From positions 1-58,586 of the forward strand of contig JAHWKK010000024.1 of assembly GCA_019347945.1 (NCBI GenBank): DNA of 58,586 bases, given 5' to 3'. The notes below the pieces were generated by a model that was not told where the DNA came from, searched no databases, and saw only the letters and a program-made list of their open reading frames with translations. Source of the DNA: Acidobacteriota bacterium. GTDB taxonomy: Bacteria > Acidobacteriota > Thermoanaerobaculia > Gp7-AA8 > JAHWKK01. Within the stretch, counting starts at the first letter, position 1; each line of letters begins with the position of its first letter. Made by a program: the position numbers and the translations under genes. Shown piece after piece: positions 17,557 to 26,065 of this stretch.

Positions 17557-19242
17557 GTGATCTGTATTCTTCATGGCTATCTGCTCGAGGGATCGGGCAG
17601 CAATCTCTGGACGAGATCGGTCATCGAAGCGCTCGTTCGGCAGGGAAGGACCGTGCATCTCCTGGCGCAGGAGAACCACCCCGAGATCTATCCGTTCATC
17701 CGGAAGGCGATCCGCTATCGTCCCGACGGTTCGGTCGAGACGTTTCACGAAGCTCCCGCGGGCGAGGGGGGATGTGTCCTTCACAAGCCTGTGCTCGGCG
17801 ACCTCCTCCCCGTGTATGTCCGCGATCGATACGAAGAATTCGACCGCGTGATTCCGCTCGTCGAGCTCGAGACATACGAGATCGAGAAGTACGTCGAAAC
17901 GAATGTCGAGGTGCTGAGACGCGTCGTGCGCGAGCACAAAATCTCGGCAATGCATGCGAACCACGCTGTGATGATGTCCGTCGTGGCGGAACGGGTGAGC
18001 GGCGAGACCGGTGTTCCCTTCGCGATCATGCCGCACGGCTCGGGGCTCGAGTATGCCGTGAGACCCGATCCCCGAATGAAGCGCTACGCGGAAAGCGCGT
18101 TCGCGGCCGCCTCACGTGTCTTCGTCATCGGGGACGAGATGCAGGGGCGGGTTCTCGAGCTGCTCGGAAATGTCGAGGGGCTCGAGGAAAAACTCACCCG
18201 TCTGCCTCTCGGCGTCGATACGTCGAAATTCGAGCCGGTAGAGCCGTCGGAACGAAAGGCGTCGATTCGACGGCTCTACGAGGGACTTCAGACGGTTGTG
18301 CGGGGCCGGCCCGCCGACGCAGCGGAGAGGATGCGCCACGCGGTCGCTTCCGCGACGAGCGCCGAGGAGATCGCGCGGTCCGCGTCTGCGATCGCGACTT
18401 ACGAGCTCAAGAAGCCCGACGAAGACATCGAGGCCCGGCTCGAGTCGATAGACTGGACAAGGGACGAAGTCGCCCTCTTCGTCGGACGGCTCATCGCGGC
18501 GAAGGGGCCGCAGAACGTGATCGCCGCACTCCCTTTCGTTTTTCGGGACCATCCCGGTTTGCGGCTCATCCTGATCGGTCACGGTCCGCTGCGCGAGCCG
18601 CTCGAAGCGATGGTCCTCGCGATGCATCAGGGGAGGCGCGACCTTTTCGGTTCGATCGTCGAGATGGGCCGGCGGTTCGAAGAGCATCCCGAAGGTTCCG
18701 GAGGCGATCTCACATTTCACGAGATCGCGTCATACCTGCGAAGCCTCGAGGAGGAGGGAAGGCTCGAGGAGTGGTGGGACGCGTGTCGCGAGCATCTCTT
18801 GCCCGAACGAATCATTTTTGGTGGCTATCTCACGCATGCCGAGCTCCGGTACCTCTTCGGATGCGCGGACGTAGCCATTTTCCCCTCGCTCGTGAAGGAA
18901 GCCGGACCGCTCGTTTTCCTCGAGGCGATGGCCTCGGGGATTTTCCCCCTCGGTACCTACTTCGGAGGGATGAAGGCGAGCATCGACGCGACCCGGGAGC
19001 TCATTGGCGACGATGGCTGGAAAAGGATGCAGATCGACCCGGAACCATCGCGCGTCGTCGGCTCGATCGCGTCCCAGCTTCCGCTCGCCCTCGAGTGCAG
19101 CCGCCACTACAGCCGCGATCTCCGCTCGATTGCCGTCGAGCACCACGACTGGCGGAACGTTGCCGAGACTCTTAGCGAGACGCTGGGAGAAGCAGGAATC
19201 AGGAAACAGGATTCAGGATCCAGGGGGTGTGAAGAAGAGTGA
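17557..19242 (+). CDS. GT4-family glycosyltransferase
   Basis: A 561-residue GT-B retaining glycosyltransferase, probably acting on exopolysaccharide, LPS or glycolipid acceptors; donor unknown. MICILHGYLLEGSGSN at the N-terminus holds the Gly-rich loop of the first Rossmann half. The second half has VALFVGRLIAAKGPQNVIAAL, LILIGHGPL and the EX7E motif in KEAGPLVFLEAMASG. An insertion of roughly 80 residues (about 240-300) between the halves makes it longer than usual. The GTG start at 17557 has GGAGG 5 nt upstream. The last 14 residues (IRKQDSGSRGCEEE) are encoded by a CAGGATT array, so the native C-terminus has been replaced or extended by repeat DNA. Confidence 0.88.
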   Translation: MICILHGYLLEGSGSNLWTRSVIEALVRQGRTVHLLAQENHPEIYPFIRKAIRYRPDGSVETFHEAPAGEGGCVLHKPVLGDLLPVYVRDRYEEFDRVIPLVELETYEIEKYVETNVEVLRRVVREHKISAMHANHAVMMSVVAERVSGETGVPFAIMPHGSGLEYAVRPDPRMKRYAESAFAAASRVFVIGDEMQGRVLELLGNVEGLEEKLTRLPLGVDTSKFEPVEPSERKASIRRLYEGLQTVVRGRPADAAERMRHAVASATSAEEIARSASAIATYELKKPDEDIEARLESIDWTRDEVALFVGRLIAAKGPQNVIAALPFVFRDHPGLRLILIGHGPLREPLEAMVLAMHQGRRDLFGSIVEMGRRFEEHPEGSGGDLTFHEIASYLRSLEEEGRLEEWWDACREHLLPERIIFGGYLTHAELRYLFGCADVAIFPSLVKEAGPLVFLEAMASGIFPLGTYFGGMKASIDATRELIGDDGWKRMQIDPEPSRVVGSIASQLPLALECSRHYSRDLRSIAVEHHDWRNVAETLSETLGEAGIRKQDSGSRGCEEE

Positions 19243-19422
19243 AGAGTGAAGAGGTGAATCGGATAATTTCCCCGTTCCACGACCCGCTGCTCCTGTCCTA
19301 AATCCTAAATCCTACAATCCTAGAATCCTGGCTCCTGCATCCTGGCTCCTGCATCCTGGCTCCTGCATCCTGGCTCCTGAATCCTGACGCCTGGATCCTG
19401 ACCCCTGAATCCTGCTTCCTAG
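19192..19422 (+). repeat. Inverted heptamer arrays (CAGGATT arm, TCCTGGC arm)
   Basis: The left arm, 19192-19224, has about five CAGGAAT/CAGGATC units and lies inside the 3' end of the glycosyltransferase gene. The right arm, 19290-19422, has about eighteen C-rich units (CCTAAAT, CCTGGCT, CCTGCAT, CCTGAAT) and stops about 25 nt before the topoisomerase start. Within the right arm the 14-nt pair CCTGGCTCCTGCAT is repeated in tandem. No gene lies in 19243-19448. Confidence 0.88.
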
Positions 19423-19448
19423 CACTGTTCTCGCAGTTGGCCTTCGTG

Positions 19449-20504
19449 ATGAAGATGTGGAGCGAAGGGAGGGAGATTCTCGAGACGAAGGGCATCCGCC
19501 GTCGTGGATCGAAGAAGAGTGGCTTCCGTTACGAATGGCCGGACGGCAGGTCCGTCGGGCGGAGCCACATCGAGCGGATCGACGCTCTGGTCATTCCGCC
19601 AGCCTGGAAGAACGTCCGCATTGCCCCGGAGGAGGACGCGGATCTGCAGGCCGTCGGGACCGATGCCCGCGGCAGGACGCAGTATCTGTATCGCGAGGCG
19701 TATCGCCAGCAGCGTGAAATGGAGAAATTCGTCCGGATCGTGGAGTTTGCCGAGACGCTCCCCCGGCTCCGCCGCCGGGTATCGAAGGATCTTGGTGGAG
19801 AAGGGCTTTCCTGGGATCGCGTCGTGGCGGGCTCGGTGCGGCTGCTGGATCAGGCGTTCTTTCGAGTCGGCAACGAGAGAAGCGCCCGGGAGGACGAGAC
19901 ATTCGGGCTGACCACCTTTCGGCCCGAGCACGTGAGGATCGAGGGGGATGAGGTCCACTTCGAGTTCACCGGCAAGTGGAAAAAAACACAGCAGCGAGGA
20001 GTTCGCGATCCGAAGCTCGCCAGACTGATCGAAGAGATGATGTCGGTGGCCGGCGGCGAGGTCTTCAAATACGAGCGGGACGGGAACGTTTACGATCTGA
20101 AAGGCCGGCACGTGAACGACTACATCCAGCAGGTCGCGGGCCCCGACTTCTCGGCCAAGGATTTTCGTACGTGGGCAGGAACGCTGGTCGCGTCGACGGT
20201 TCTCGCGATGATCGAGCCGGCTGAGACCGAAAGCAAACGAAAACGGCAGATCACTCAGGCGGTGAAATCGACCGCCGAGATTCTCGGCAACACGCCCGCG
20301 GTCTGCCGCTCGTCCTACATCTGCCCGCGACTGCTGGTCGAATTTTCCGAGGGGCGGTCGTTCGAGGGGATGCGATTGCCATCGCGTCGAAGGGTCGTGG
20401 CGATGACGAAGCTGTCGGTTCAGGAGCGGGCGCTGGTGACATTCCTTCGTGAGACGATCGCGGATCGCCGCAGCGAGCCGCGTGAGGATGCCGAGGCCAG
20501 CTAA
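19449..20504 (+). CDS. DNA topoisomerase IB (poxvirus/bacterial type)
   Basis: Relaxes supercoils by transient 3'-phosphotyrosine linkage. With the ATG start there are 351 residues. The N-terminal domain has GFRYEWPDGRSVGR and IDALVIPPAWKNVRIAP, typical of bacterial TopIB. The catalytic domain has VGNERSA with a conserved Arg context, FEFTGKWKK with the catalytic Lys, FRTWAGTLVA, and the nucleophile Tyr290 in AVCRSSYICP. Starts at TTG 19437, GTG 19446 and ATG 19449 are all possible; no ribosome binding site separates them, and ATG was chosen. The stop overlaps the convergent TonB-domain gene by 4 nt. Confidence 0.93.
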   Translation: MKMWSEGREILETKGIRRRGSKKSGFRYEWPDGRSVGRSHIERIDALVIPPAWKNVRIAPEEDADLQAVGTDARGRTQYLYREAYRQQREMEKFVRIVEFAETLPRLRRRVSKDLGGEGLSWDRVVAGSVRLLDQAFFRVGNERSAREDETFGLTTFRPEHVRIEGDEVHFEFTGKWKKTQQRGVRDPKLARLIEEMMSVAGGEVFKYERDGNVYDLKGRHVNDYIQQVAGPDFSAKDFRTWAGTLVASTVLAMIEPAETESKRKRQITQAVKSTAEILGNTPAVCRSSYICPRLLVEFSEGRSFEGMRLPSRRRVVAMTKLSVQERALVTFLRETIADRRSEPREDAEAS

Positions 20505-22525
20505 TTGCTGAGTCGGAAGCTGACGGGTACGACCCACCAGGTCCGGACCCGCTTGCCATCCTTGATGCCGGGATTGAACGTGGAACCTTCGAGGGCCCGG
20601 ATGGCCGACCCGTCGAACCCGAGGCGCCGGCTTTCACCCTTGACGATCTTCGTTTCGAGAACTTTCCCCGTCTCGGAGATCAGGACACTGACGAGAATGG
20701 TTTCCTCGATCTTCTGACGCCGTGCGATGGCGGGGTACTCGGTCCGTGCCCGTCGCGCGAAGGTCGGCTTCGTGTCGAGCTCATTGAATCCGACGAGGTC
20801 CCCCTCCTGGACCGCAGGCTCGGGCGGGGGCTGGACCGGCGCGGTCTCGCGGGCCGGGGGCGGGGCAGTGGTCGTCGCGGTCGTCGTGGTGGCGGGGGCG
20901 GTCGTTGTCGCCGGGGGCTGCTGCCGGGAAGATTCAGGCGTGGCGCGGTCGAGCTCCTCGGCTGGTGACGGGCGGAGCTCCCTTTCGGCGGTCCCGGTTG
21001 CGGGCGGATTCTCTTCCGGGGTTTGCGGCTGAGCCTGCCGCGGCGCGCTCGGTTCGGGCTGATTCTGCTCCGCCAGCCGCGCACGCTCCGCCGCGAGTGC
21101 GGCACGGTCGGACGCGAGCTGCCGGTCGAGCTCGCGCTGGTACTCATCCAGCTCCGCCTGAACACGCCGCTCGATCTCCGCGCGGATCATTGCTTCCCGC
21201 TCCTCCTCGACCGTGTCGGTCGGCTCCGGCTCGGCCGTGTCGGTCTGTTCGATTTCCGACGGCGTCGGACCGGTATCTGTGATTGCAACTAGGCCGATGT
21301 CTTCGGAGGGCTCCGGAGGTGTGGCTTCGGCGATGGCAGGGACACTTTCGGTCGCAGGGGACTCTTTCGTGGTGGCACCCGGGCCGGCCACGAAGTACCA
21401 GCCCGCGGCCCCTGCGGCGAGGAGTAGTGCGAGCAGTGCGACGGCGACGAGCGCGGTCCTGCGTCCTTTGCTCGCGTTTTCTGCCGCGTCGGCGTGAGCG
21501 GCGAACGGCCCGCGAACTTCGTCTCCGGTTTTTCTGGAGGCGCCGGGTAATGGTCGGGGTGTCGTCGCTTTGAAAGGTGGTACCAGCTTCGGGTCGAGGC
21601 CCTTCTCCCTCTCGAGCTCAGCGGCCTCCCTGTCGAGCTCTTCCCGGAAGACACTGTGGAAGTAGAACGCCAGATTGAACGTCGTCGGTGCATAGGCCCC
21701 ACCGTGGGTCAATTTGCCGATCGCCTTCTTCAGCTGCTCGGGCGAGCCGTAGCGGTCCGACGGGGTCGTCGCCAGACTCCGTTCGAGAATTTCGCGCACG
21801 TCTTCCGGAATCGCCTCGCCGTTAGCCGTCATCGTCGAGCCGAGCGTCTCGACCGCTACGGGGGCGGGGTCTTTTCCGGTGAGCATCGTCAGGAGGATGG
21901 CTCCCACGGCATAAACCTCGGAGGAGGGGGTCGGTTCGCCCGACTCGACGAGCTCCGGCGCGAAGAAACCGCCGATGGAATCCCGGATCAGAGGATCGGC
22001 AAGCGAGCCGAGGATGCCGGCGTGAAGGCCGTGCCCCACGATGTGGAGGCCGCCATCGTCGTCCATCCAGACGAAAGAAGGAAGCAGGGCGCCATGGCGT
22101 GTTCCTTTGCGGGAGGAAGCCTCGAGCGCCTGCGCCAGACGCTCCGCGATGGCGAGGGCCTGGTCGATCGGAATCGGATTCGGATGGTTGCTCTGATCGC
22201 CGCCGGCGATCCTGAGAAGATGACGGAGGGAGCGACCTCCGGTGTAATTCCAGGTGATGACCGGATCGAAACCGATGACGTCGTAGCGCTGGCCCCCGGC
22301 GACCGCCGCTTCGGCGACTTCCCCTGCCGGAGGCTGCGTTGCCTTCATCGCGTGAGCGAGACCCTCGAGGTCGCCGTGATTGAAGCGGAGAAGCGTGACG
22401 TTCTCTTCGAGGTTCTGGTTGACCAGACGGCCGGCGCGCCAGGTCTGAGTCCAAACCGACTCCTCCAGCATCCTCAGAAGGATGTAGGGACCGTACCTCG
22501 CGTAAGGCTTGTCTGGTGAAGCCAT
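20501..22525 (-). CDS. Pseudokinase - transmembrane - TonB C-terminal domain fusion
   Basis: 674 residues. Residues about 10-275 have a protein-kinase fold: APELV (189-193), EVYAVGAILLTMLTG and SDRYGSPEQLKKAI are standard C-lobe features. The catalytic loop reads HGALLPSF (144-151) in place of HRDLKPxN, and the DFG position reads VGHG (163-166), so the catalytic and Mg-binding Asp are absent and no phosphotransfer is expected. One membrane helix spans 357-380. A Glu/Ala-rich coiled-coil-like stretch (about 430-490) and a Pro/Thr/Ala-rich linker lead to a TonB C-terminal domain (about 580-674, with YPAIARRQKIEETILVSVLI). GGGGGAGGTGGG precedes the ATG. It probably transmits a cytoplasmic signal to the periplasm or outer membrane; that is inference. 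No ExbB or ExbD genes are nearby. Confidence 0.85.
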   Translation of the reverse strand: MASPDKPYARYGPYILLRMLEESVWTQTWRAGRLVNQNLEENVTLLRFNHGDLEGLAHAMKATQPPAGEVAEAAVAGGQRYDVIGFDPVITWNYTGGRSLRHLLRIAGGDQSNHPNPIPIDQALAIAERLAQALEASSRKGTRHGALLPSFVWMDDDGGLHIVGHGLHAGILGSLADPLIRDSIGGFFAPELVESGEPTPSSEVYAVGAILLTMLTGKDPAPVAVETLGSTMTANGEAIPEDVREILERSLATTPSDRYGSPEQLKKAIGKLTHGGAYAPTTFNLAFYFHSVFREELDREAAELEREKGLDPKLVPPFKATTPRPLPGASRKTGDEVRGPFAAHADAAENASKGRRTALVAVALLALLLAAGAAGWYFVAGPGATTKESPATESVPAIAEATPPEPSEDIGLVAITDTGPTPSEIEQTDTAEPEPTDTVEEEREAMIRAEIERRVQAELDEYQRELDRQLASDRAALAAERARLAEQNQPEPSAPRQAQPQTPEENPPATGTAERELRPSPAEELDRATPESSRQQPPATTTAPATTTTATTTAPPPARETAPVQPPPEPAVQEGDLVGFNELDTKPTFARRARTEYPAIARRQKIEETILVSVLISETGKVLETKIVKGESRRLGFDGSAIRALEGSTFNPGIKDGKRVRTWWVVPVSFRLSN

Positions 22526-22609
22526 CCCACCTCCCCCGGTTCTCCGCGGTGCTCCGCGAGCCTCGACAACATACCAAATTACATCATCGAGCGGGCTGGC
22601 GCCAGATGC

Positions 22610-23719
22610 TCACCGGGTCGAGGTCGTCGTCTCGCTCTCGCTTTCGGCGAGTCGGCGATCCCGCCAGTAGTCGCGCTGATACACCTGCACATTCCGGTTG
22701 TGCTCGTCGAGAGTCTTCGAAAAGACGTGGGATCCGTCATTTCTCGAGACGAAGTAGTAATACTCGGTCTCTTCCGGGTGGGCGGCTGCGGTGAGACTGG
22801 CGAGTCCGGGATTACCTATTGGTCCGGGGGGGAGGCCCGCTGTCCGATAGGTGTTGTACGGCGAGTCCATCGACAGATCGGGTTTTCGAATATTGCCGTC
22901 CCAGCGCTGATCGAGCTTGAGCGCATAGATCACGGACGGGTCGGCCTGCAGGCGCATCCCCCGGTTGATCCGGTTGTAATAGACCCCCGCGATGAGAGAT
23001 CGCTCTTCGGGGAGGCGTGCCTCCAGCTCGACGATCGACGCCAGGGTCACGGTCTCGTGAACCGAGAGATCTGTCGAGATGAAGGCGAGCTCCTGGCCGA
23101 ACTGAGATCGGAAGTTGTCGATCATGAGACCGACGATGGTAGCGACGGAGGTCCCGGGATCGAGATTGTAGGTGTCCGGAAAGAGGTAGCCTTCGAGCGA
23201 TTCAGCCTCGGGGGCGAGGTCCCGGATGGCGGTTGGATCGTCGGTTGCCGCAATCCACTCGTCTCGCGTTCCAAAACCTGCGTTCTCCATGATCTCGGCG
23301 ATGGCGTAGCGGTCGAGGCCCTCGCGGATGGTGATCGAATCGAGCAGGGTATCGCCTCGTACGAGTTTGTCGACCACGGCGAGAGGCGTCGCGGGTTCGG
23401 TGAAAGCGTACCGGCCAGCCTTGATTGATGCATTCGGTCGGACGACAGTCATGTAGATCAGCGGAACGAAATGATCGCGCAGCAGCCCCTCGGTCTCCAG
23501 CCGGGCGAGCGCGGCTCGGGTGGACGACCCCTTTTCGATCTCGACGATCGTGCGATCGCCTTCCCACCCCTTCCACGGAGTGGTCAGCGCACGTTGAATG
23601 AAGATCCCACCTGCGATTGCGAAGATCGCGAGTGCGATGAACAGAGTGAGGCCCAGCCTGAAAATGCGTGAGCAACCACTTCTGGCTTTCTTCTTAGCGA
23701 TCCGACCCTCCCTTTTCAT
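22610..23719 (-). CDS. mltG: Endolytic peptidoglycan transglycosylase MltG
   Basis: A 369-residue YceG-family lytic transglycosylase that cleaves nascent glycan strands and sets their length. One N-terminal helix (RLGLTLFIALAIFAIAGGIF) anchors it. A LysM-like domain follows (about 55-125), then the catalytic domain with EGYLFPDTYNL, the catalytic Glu in LASIVELEARLPEE, VYYNRINRGMRLQADPSVIY and TAGLPPGPIGNPG. All are family hallmarks. The start overlaps the ruvX stop by 26 nt, the common ruvX-mltG order seen in many bacteria. Confidence 0.95.
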   Translation of the reverse strand: MKREGRIAKKKARSGCSRIFRLGLTLFIALAIFAIAGGIFIQRALTTPWKGWEGDRTIVEIEKGSSTRAALARLETEGLLRDHFVPLIYMTVVRPNASIKAGRYAFTEPATPLAVVDKLVRGDTLLDSITIREGLDRYAIAEIMENAGFGTRDEWIAATDDPTAIRDLAPEAESLEGYLFPDTYNLDPGTSVATIVGLMIDNFRSQFGQELAFISTDLSVHETVTLASIVELEARLPEERSLIAGVYYNRINRGMRLQADPSVIYALKLDQRWDGNIRKPDLSMDSPYNTYRTAGLPPGPIGNPGLASLTAAAHPEETEYYYFVSRNDGSHVFSKTLDEHNRNVQVYQRDYWRDRRLAESESETTTSTR

Positions 23720-24098
23720 CGAGCCATGCCTGAAGCATGATCGCAGCCGCCTCGTCGTCCAGGTGCCGTTTTTTCCGGTGCGACGCCCCTCTCGACCTGC
23801 GACGGGATTCGGCCTCGACCGTCGAGTACGACTCGTCCCAGACGAGGACCTCCTTGCAGGACCGTTGCCGCAGCTCGTCCACCATCCTCGTAATTCGCCG
23901 GGTCTCGGGAGTCTCGGCGATCACGCGGGGGATCCCGACGACGAACCGGTCGACCGATTCGCGCTCGCCGATCTCGATCAGCGTGGCCACCAGATCGCCG
24001 GCGTTGGGGAGGATTCCGAGTGGAGTTGCGAGCATGTCGGAGGAGCTGAGCGCGATTCCGACTCGCTTCGCACCCCAGTCCACACCAAGGGTCGGCAT
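23694..24098 (-). CDS. ruvX: Putative pre-16S rRNA nuclease / Holliday junction resolvase RuvX (YqgF)
   Basis: 134 residues with an RNase H-like fold. The catalytic Asp is in LGVDWGAKRVGIALS, the Glu-containing strand is VLVWDESYSTVEAE, and the last Asp is in DDEAAAIMLQAWLDE. The family processes the 5' end of 16S rRNA and was earlier named for Holliday junction resolution. The start at 24098 (MPTLGVDWG) is chosen because the domain begins at once; the frame extends upstream but without family similarity. TACAAT lies 6 nt upstream and no Shine-Dalgarno sequence is present. Confidence 0.93.
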   Translation of the reverse strand: MPTLGVDWGAKRVGIALSSSDMLATPLGILPNAGDLVATLIEIGERESVDRFVVGIPRVIAETPETRRITRMVDELRQRSCKEVLVWDESYSTVEAESRRRSRGASHRKKRHLDDEAAAIMLQAWLDEKGGSDR

Positions 24099-24104
24099 GC
24101 CCGG

Positions 24105-24110
24105 ATTGTA
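24105..24110 (-). promoter_or_regulatory. Putative -10 (TACAAT) of a leaderless ruvX-mltG transcript
   Basis: On the minus strand TACAAT is followed by CCGGGC and the ATG of ruvX, 6 nt apart. Hexamer, spacing and CCGG spacer match those at selD and at 2066. Confidence 0.45.
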
Positions 24111-24189
24111 GCGCGGGGGAGGATCGCCGCACTTCGCCGAACATGAAAATGACGTTCGGATACAATGGCGGCCGCACAGGAACGGCACG

Positions 24190-25353
24190 ATGAAAAATTT
24201 CAATCTCGATGCGATTCTCGAAGCGATGCTGAAGGTCTCTGACCGGGTCTCGGACCTCAATTTCTCGGTCGGAAGACCGCCTCAGGTCGAGGTCGACGGC
24301 AAGCTGGTTCCGGTCAACTTTCCGGGCCTGCCGCGTCTGACTCCCTTCCAGACCGAGACGATCGCTTTTCACATGTTGCGGAGCGACCGCGAGCTCATCA
24401 GGACGCTGGTCGACAGCGGGTCGACCGACCTTTCCTACTCGATCTCCGGCAAGACGCGCTTTCGCGTGAATATCTTCTCGCAGCGGGGAAGTTACGCGAT
24501 CGTTCTGCGGGCCATCCCGGAGGGAATCCCGAGTCTCGAACAGCTCGGCCTTCCAAAGGAGCTGCTCAACGTTTCCAAATTGAAGAACGGAATCGTGCTG
24601 GTGACCGGGCCGACCGGTTCGGGCAAGTCGACCACCCTGGCCGCGATCATCAATCAGATCAACCAGGAGCACGCATACCACATCGTCACGATCGAGGATC
24701 CGATCGAGTACATGCACCGCCATCAGAAATCGACGGTGAATCAGCGTGAGGTCGGCGCAGACACGAAAACCTTCGCGCTGGCGCTCCGCGCGGCTCTCCG
24801 CCAGGCTCCGAAAGTGATTCTCATCGGAGAGATGCGCGACGTCGAGACGATCGAGATCGCGATGGAAGCGGCCGAAACGGGGCATCTCGTTCTCTCGACC
24901 CTCCATACGATCGATGCATCGAAGACGATCGATCGAATCATCGGCGTGTTCCCGAAGGATGAAGAACAGCAGGTCAGGACCCGGTTCTCGCAATCGTTCC
25001 GCTACGTCGTTTCGCAGCGACTGATTCCGAAGATCGGAGGGGGGCGCGTCGCCGTTCTGGAGATTCTGAAGTCGACCATGCGGACGCGCGACTACGTCAT
25101 GAAGGGCGAAAGCGAAGGGCGCTCGCTGACCGATGCAATGCACGACGGAAGCGTCGACGGTATGCAGACGTTCGACGACGAGCTCGAAAAACTCTGGAAC
25201 AATGGAGTGATCGACAAGGACACGGCTCTGGTATACGCAACCAATCCGACGAATCTGGCTCTGCGGTTGACCGATGAGCCATCGAACGCACCGAAAAAGG
25301 GGAAGAGCTCGGACGAGTCAGACAGCGGATCGATGCTCTCGATGCTGGAGTAG
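24190..25353 (+). CDS. pilT: Type IV pilus retraction ATPase (PilT/PilU family)
   Basis: A 387-residue secretion-type hexameric ATPase that drives pilus disassembly and twitching. An N-terminal PAS-like domain (about 1-110) precedes the RecA-like core: Walker A GPTGSGKSTT, Asp box TIEDPIEYMH, Walker B VILIGEMRDVETI, and His box TGHLVLSTLHT. These are the PilT wording rather than that of PilB or GspE, which would add a tetracysteine zinc motif. The usual C-terminal AIRNLI motif of PilT is not visible, and the end is Ser/Lys-rich, so it may be a PilT-like paralog such as PilU. TACAAT at 24161-24166 is a possible -10. A zinc-ribbon gene follows 4 nt later. Confidence 0.92.
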   Translation: MKNFNLDAILEAMLKVSDRVSDLNFSVGRPPQVEVDGKLVPVNFPGLPRLTPFQTETIAFHMLRSDRELIRTLVDSGSTDLSYSISGKTRFRVNIFSQRGSYAIVLRAIPEGIPSLEQLGLPKELLNVSKLKNGIVLVTGPTGSGKSTTLAAIINQINQEHAYHIVTIEDPIEYMHRHQKSTVNQREVGADTKTFALALRAALRQAPKVILIGEMRDVETIEIAMEAAETGHLVLSTLHTIDASKTIDRIIGVFPKDEEQQVRTRFSQSFRYVVSQRLIPKIGGGRVAVLEILKSTMRTRDYVMKGESEGRSLTDAMHDGSVDGMQTFDDELEKLWNNGVIDKDTALVYATNPTNLALRLTDEPSNAPKKGKSSDESDSGSMLSMLE

Positions 25354-25357
25354 AACG

Positions 25358-25993
25358 ATGGTGAAGATCACGTGTGGGGCGTGCGAGAAACCTCTCTCGA
25401 TCGACGAGAACAAATTGCCGATGAAAGAGGTGGCATTTCCCTGCCCCCTCTGCAAGACCAAGGTCGAGATCGACCGTAGAAAGCTCGATCCCGCCAGGCC
25501 CGAGACGATGAGGGCGACTCCCGCGAGAGGGGCCGCGACTCCCACCGGGGAAACACGCCTCCCGGCTGAAGCTCAGGGAATCATTCAGGGTGGCGGAGGC
25601 GATCGCGCTCTGGTCGCCGGGGTGGCGAGCGATGCAATCGCCTCCGCCGCCCGCGCGATCGGTTTCGACCCATTTCATCTCGAAGATCTCTCACAGGCGA
25701 GGGACTACTATCTGCAGGAGTTCCCCGAGCTGATCCTGATCAATCCTCCCAACCTCGCTCAGCCCCCCGACGAACGGGTAGCCGCCCTCCTTTCTATGAA
25801 CTCGGTCGATCGCCGACGCGGCTTTGCCGTTCTCGTGGGCGACTCGCTCCGTACGATGGACGGGAACGCTGCGTTTCTCTACCAGGTGAACCTGACCGTT
25901 GCGACCAAGGACCTCGGCCAGTTTGCGAAGATCTACAAGGAAGCACGCCGGGACCATGACCGTCTCGCCGCGGGATTTCCAGGAGCCGACTGA
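25358..25993 (+). CDS. Zinc-ribbon protein with receiver-like C-terminal domain
   Basis: 211 residues. The N-terminus is an MJ0042-type zinc ribbon with two CxxC pairs: CGAC (residues 6-9) and CPLC, spaced by about 21. A disordered Ala/Thr/Pro linker follows. Residues about 85-205 alternate strands and helices like a response-regulator receiver (ALVAGVASDAIASAARAIGF, PELILINPP, GFAVLVGDSLRTMDG, VNLTVATKDLGQF), but the acidic pocket and phospho-Asp are not evident. It is 4 nt behind pilT, so it is probably a regulator of pilus function; that role is inference. ATG 25358 was chosen because the zinc ribbon begins right there. Confidence 0.75.
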   Translation: MVKITCGACEKPLSIDENKLPMKEVAFPCPLCKTKVEIDRRKLDPARPETMRATPARGAATPTGETRLPAEAQGIIQGGGGDRALVAGVASDAIASAARAIGFDPFHLEDLSQARDYYLQEFPELILINPPNLAQPPDERVAALLSMNSVDRRRGFAVLVGDSLRTMDGNAAFLYQVNLTVATKDLGQFAKIYKEARRDHDRLAAGFPGAD

Positions 25994-26065
25994 CGAACCT
26001 CGTGGAGCCAGGTGCCACCCCAACCCCGGCGGTTTGGGTAGGGGATGAGCACCGATCGGACCGCT

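Noticed and set aside
19290-19422. CRISPR-like tandem repeats
   Set aside because: Units are 7 nt with no unique spacers of 25-40 nt and no cas genes.
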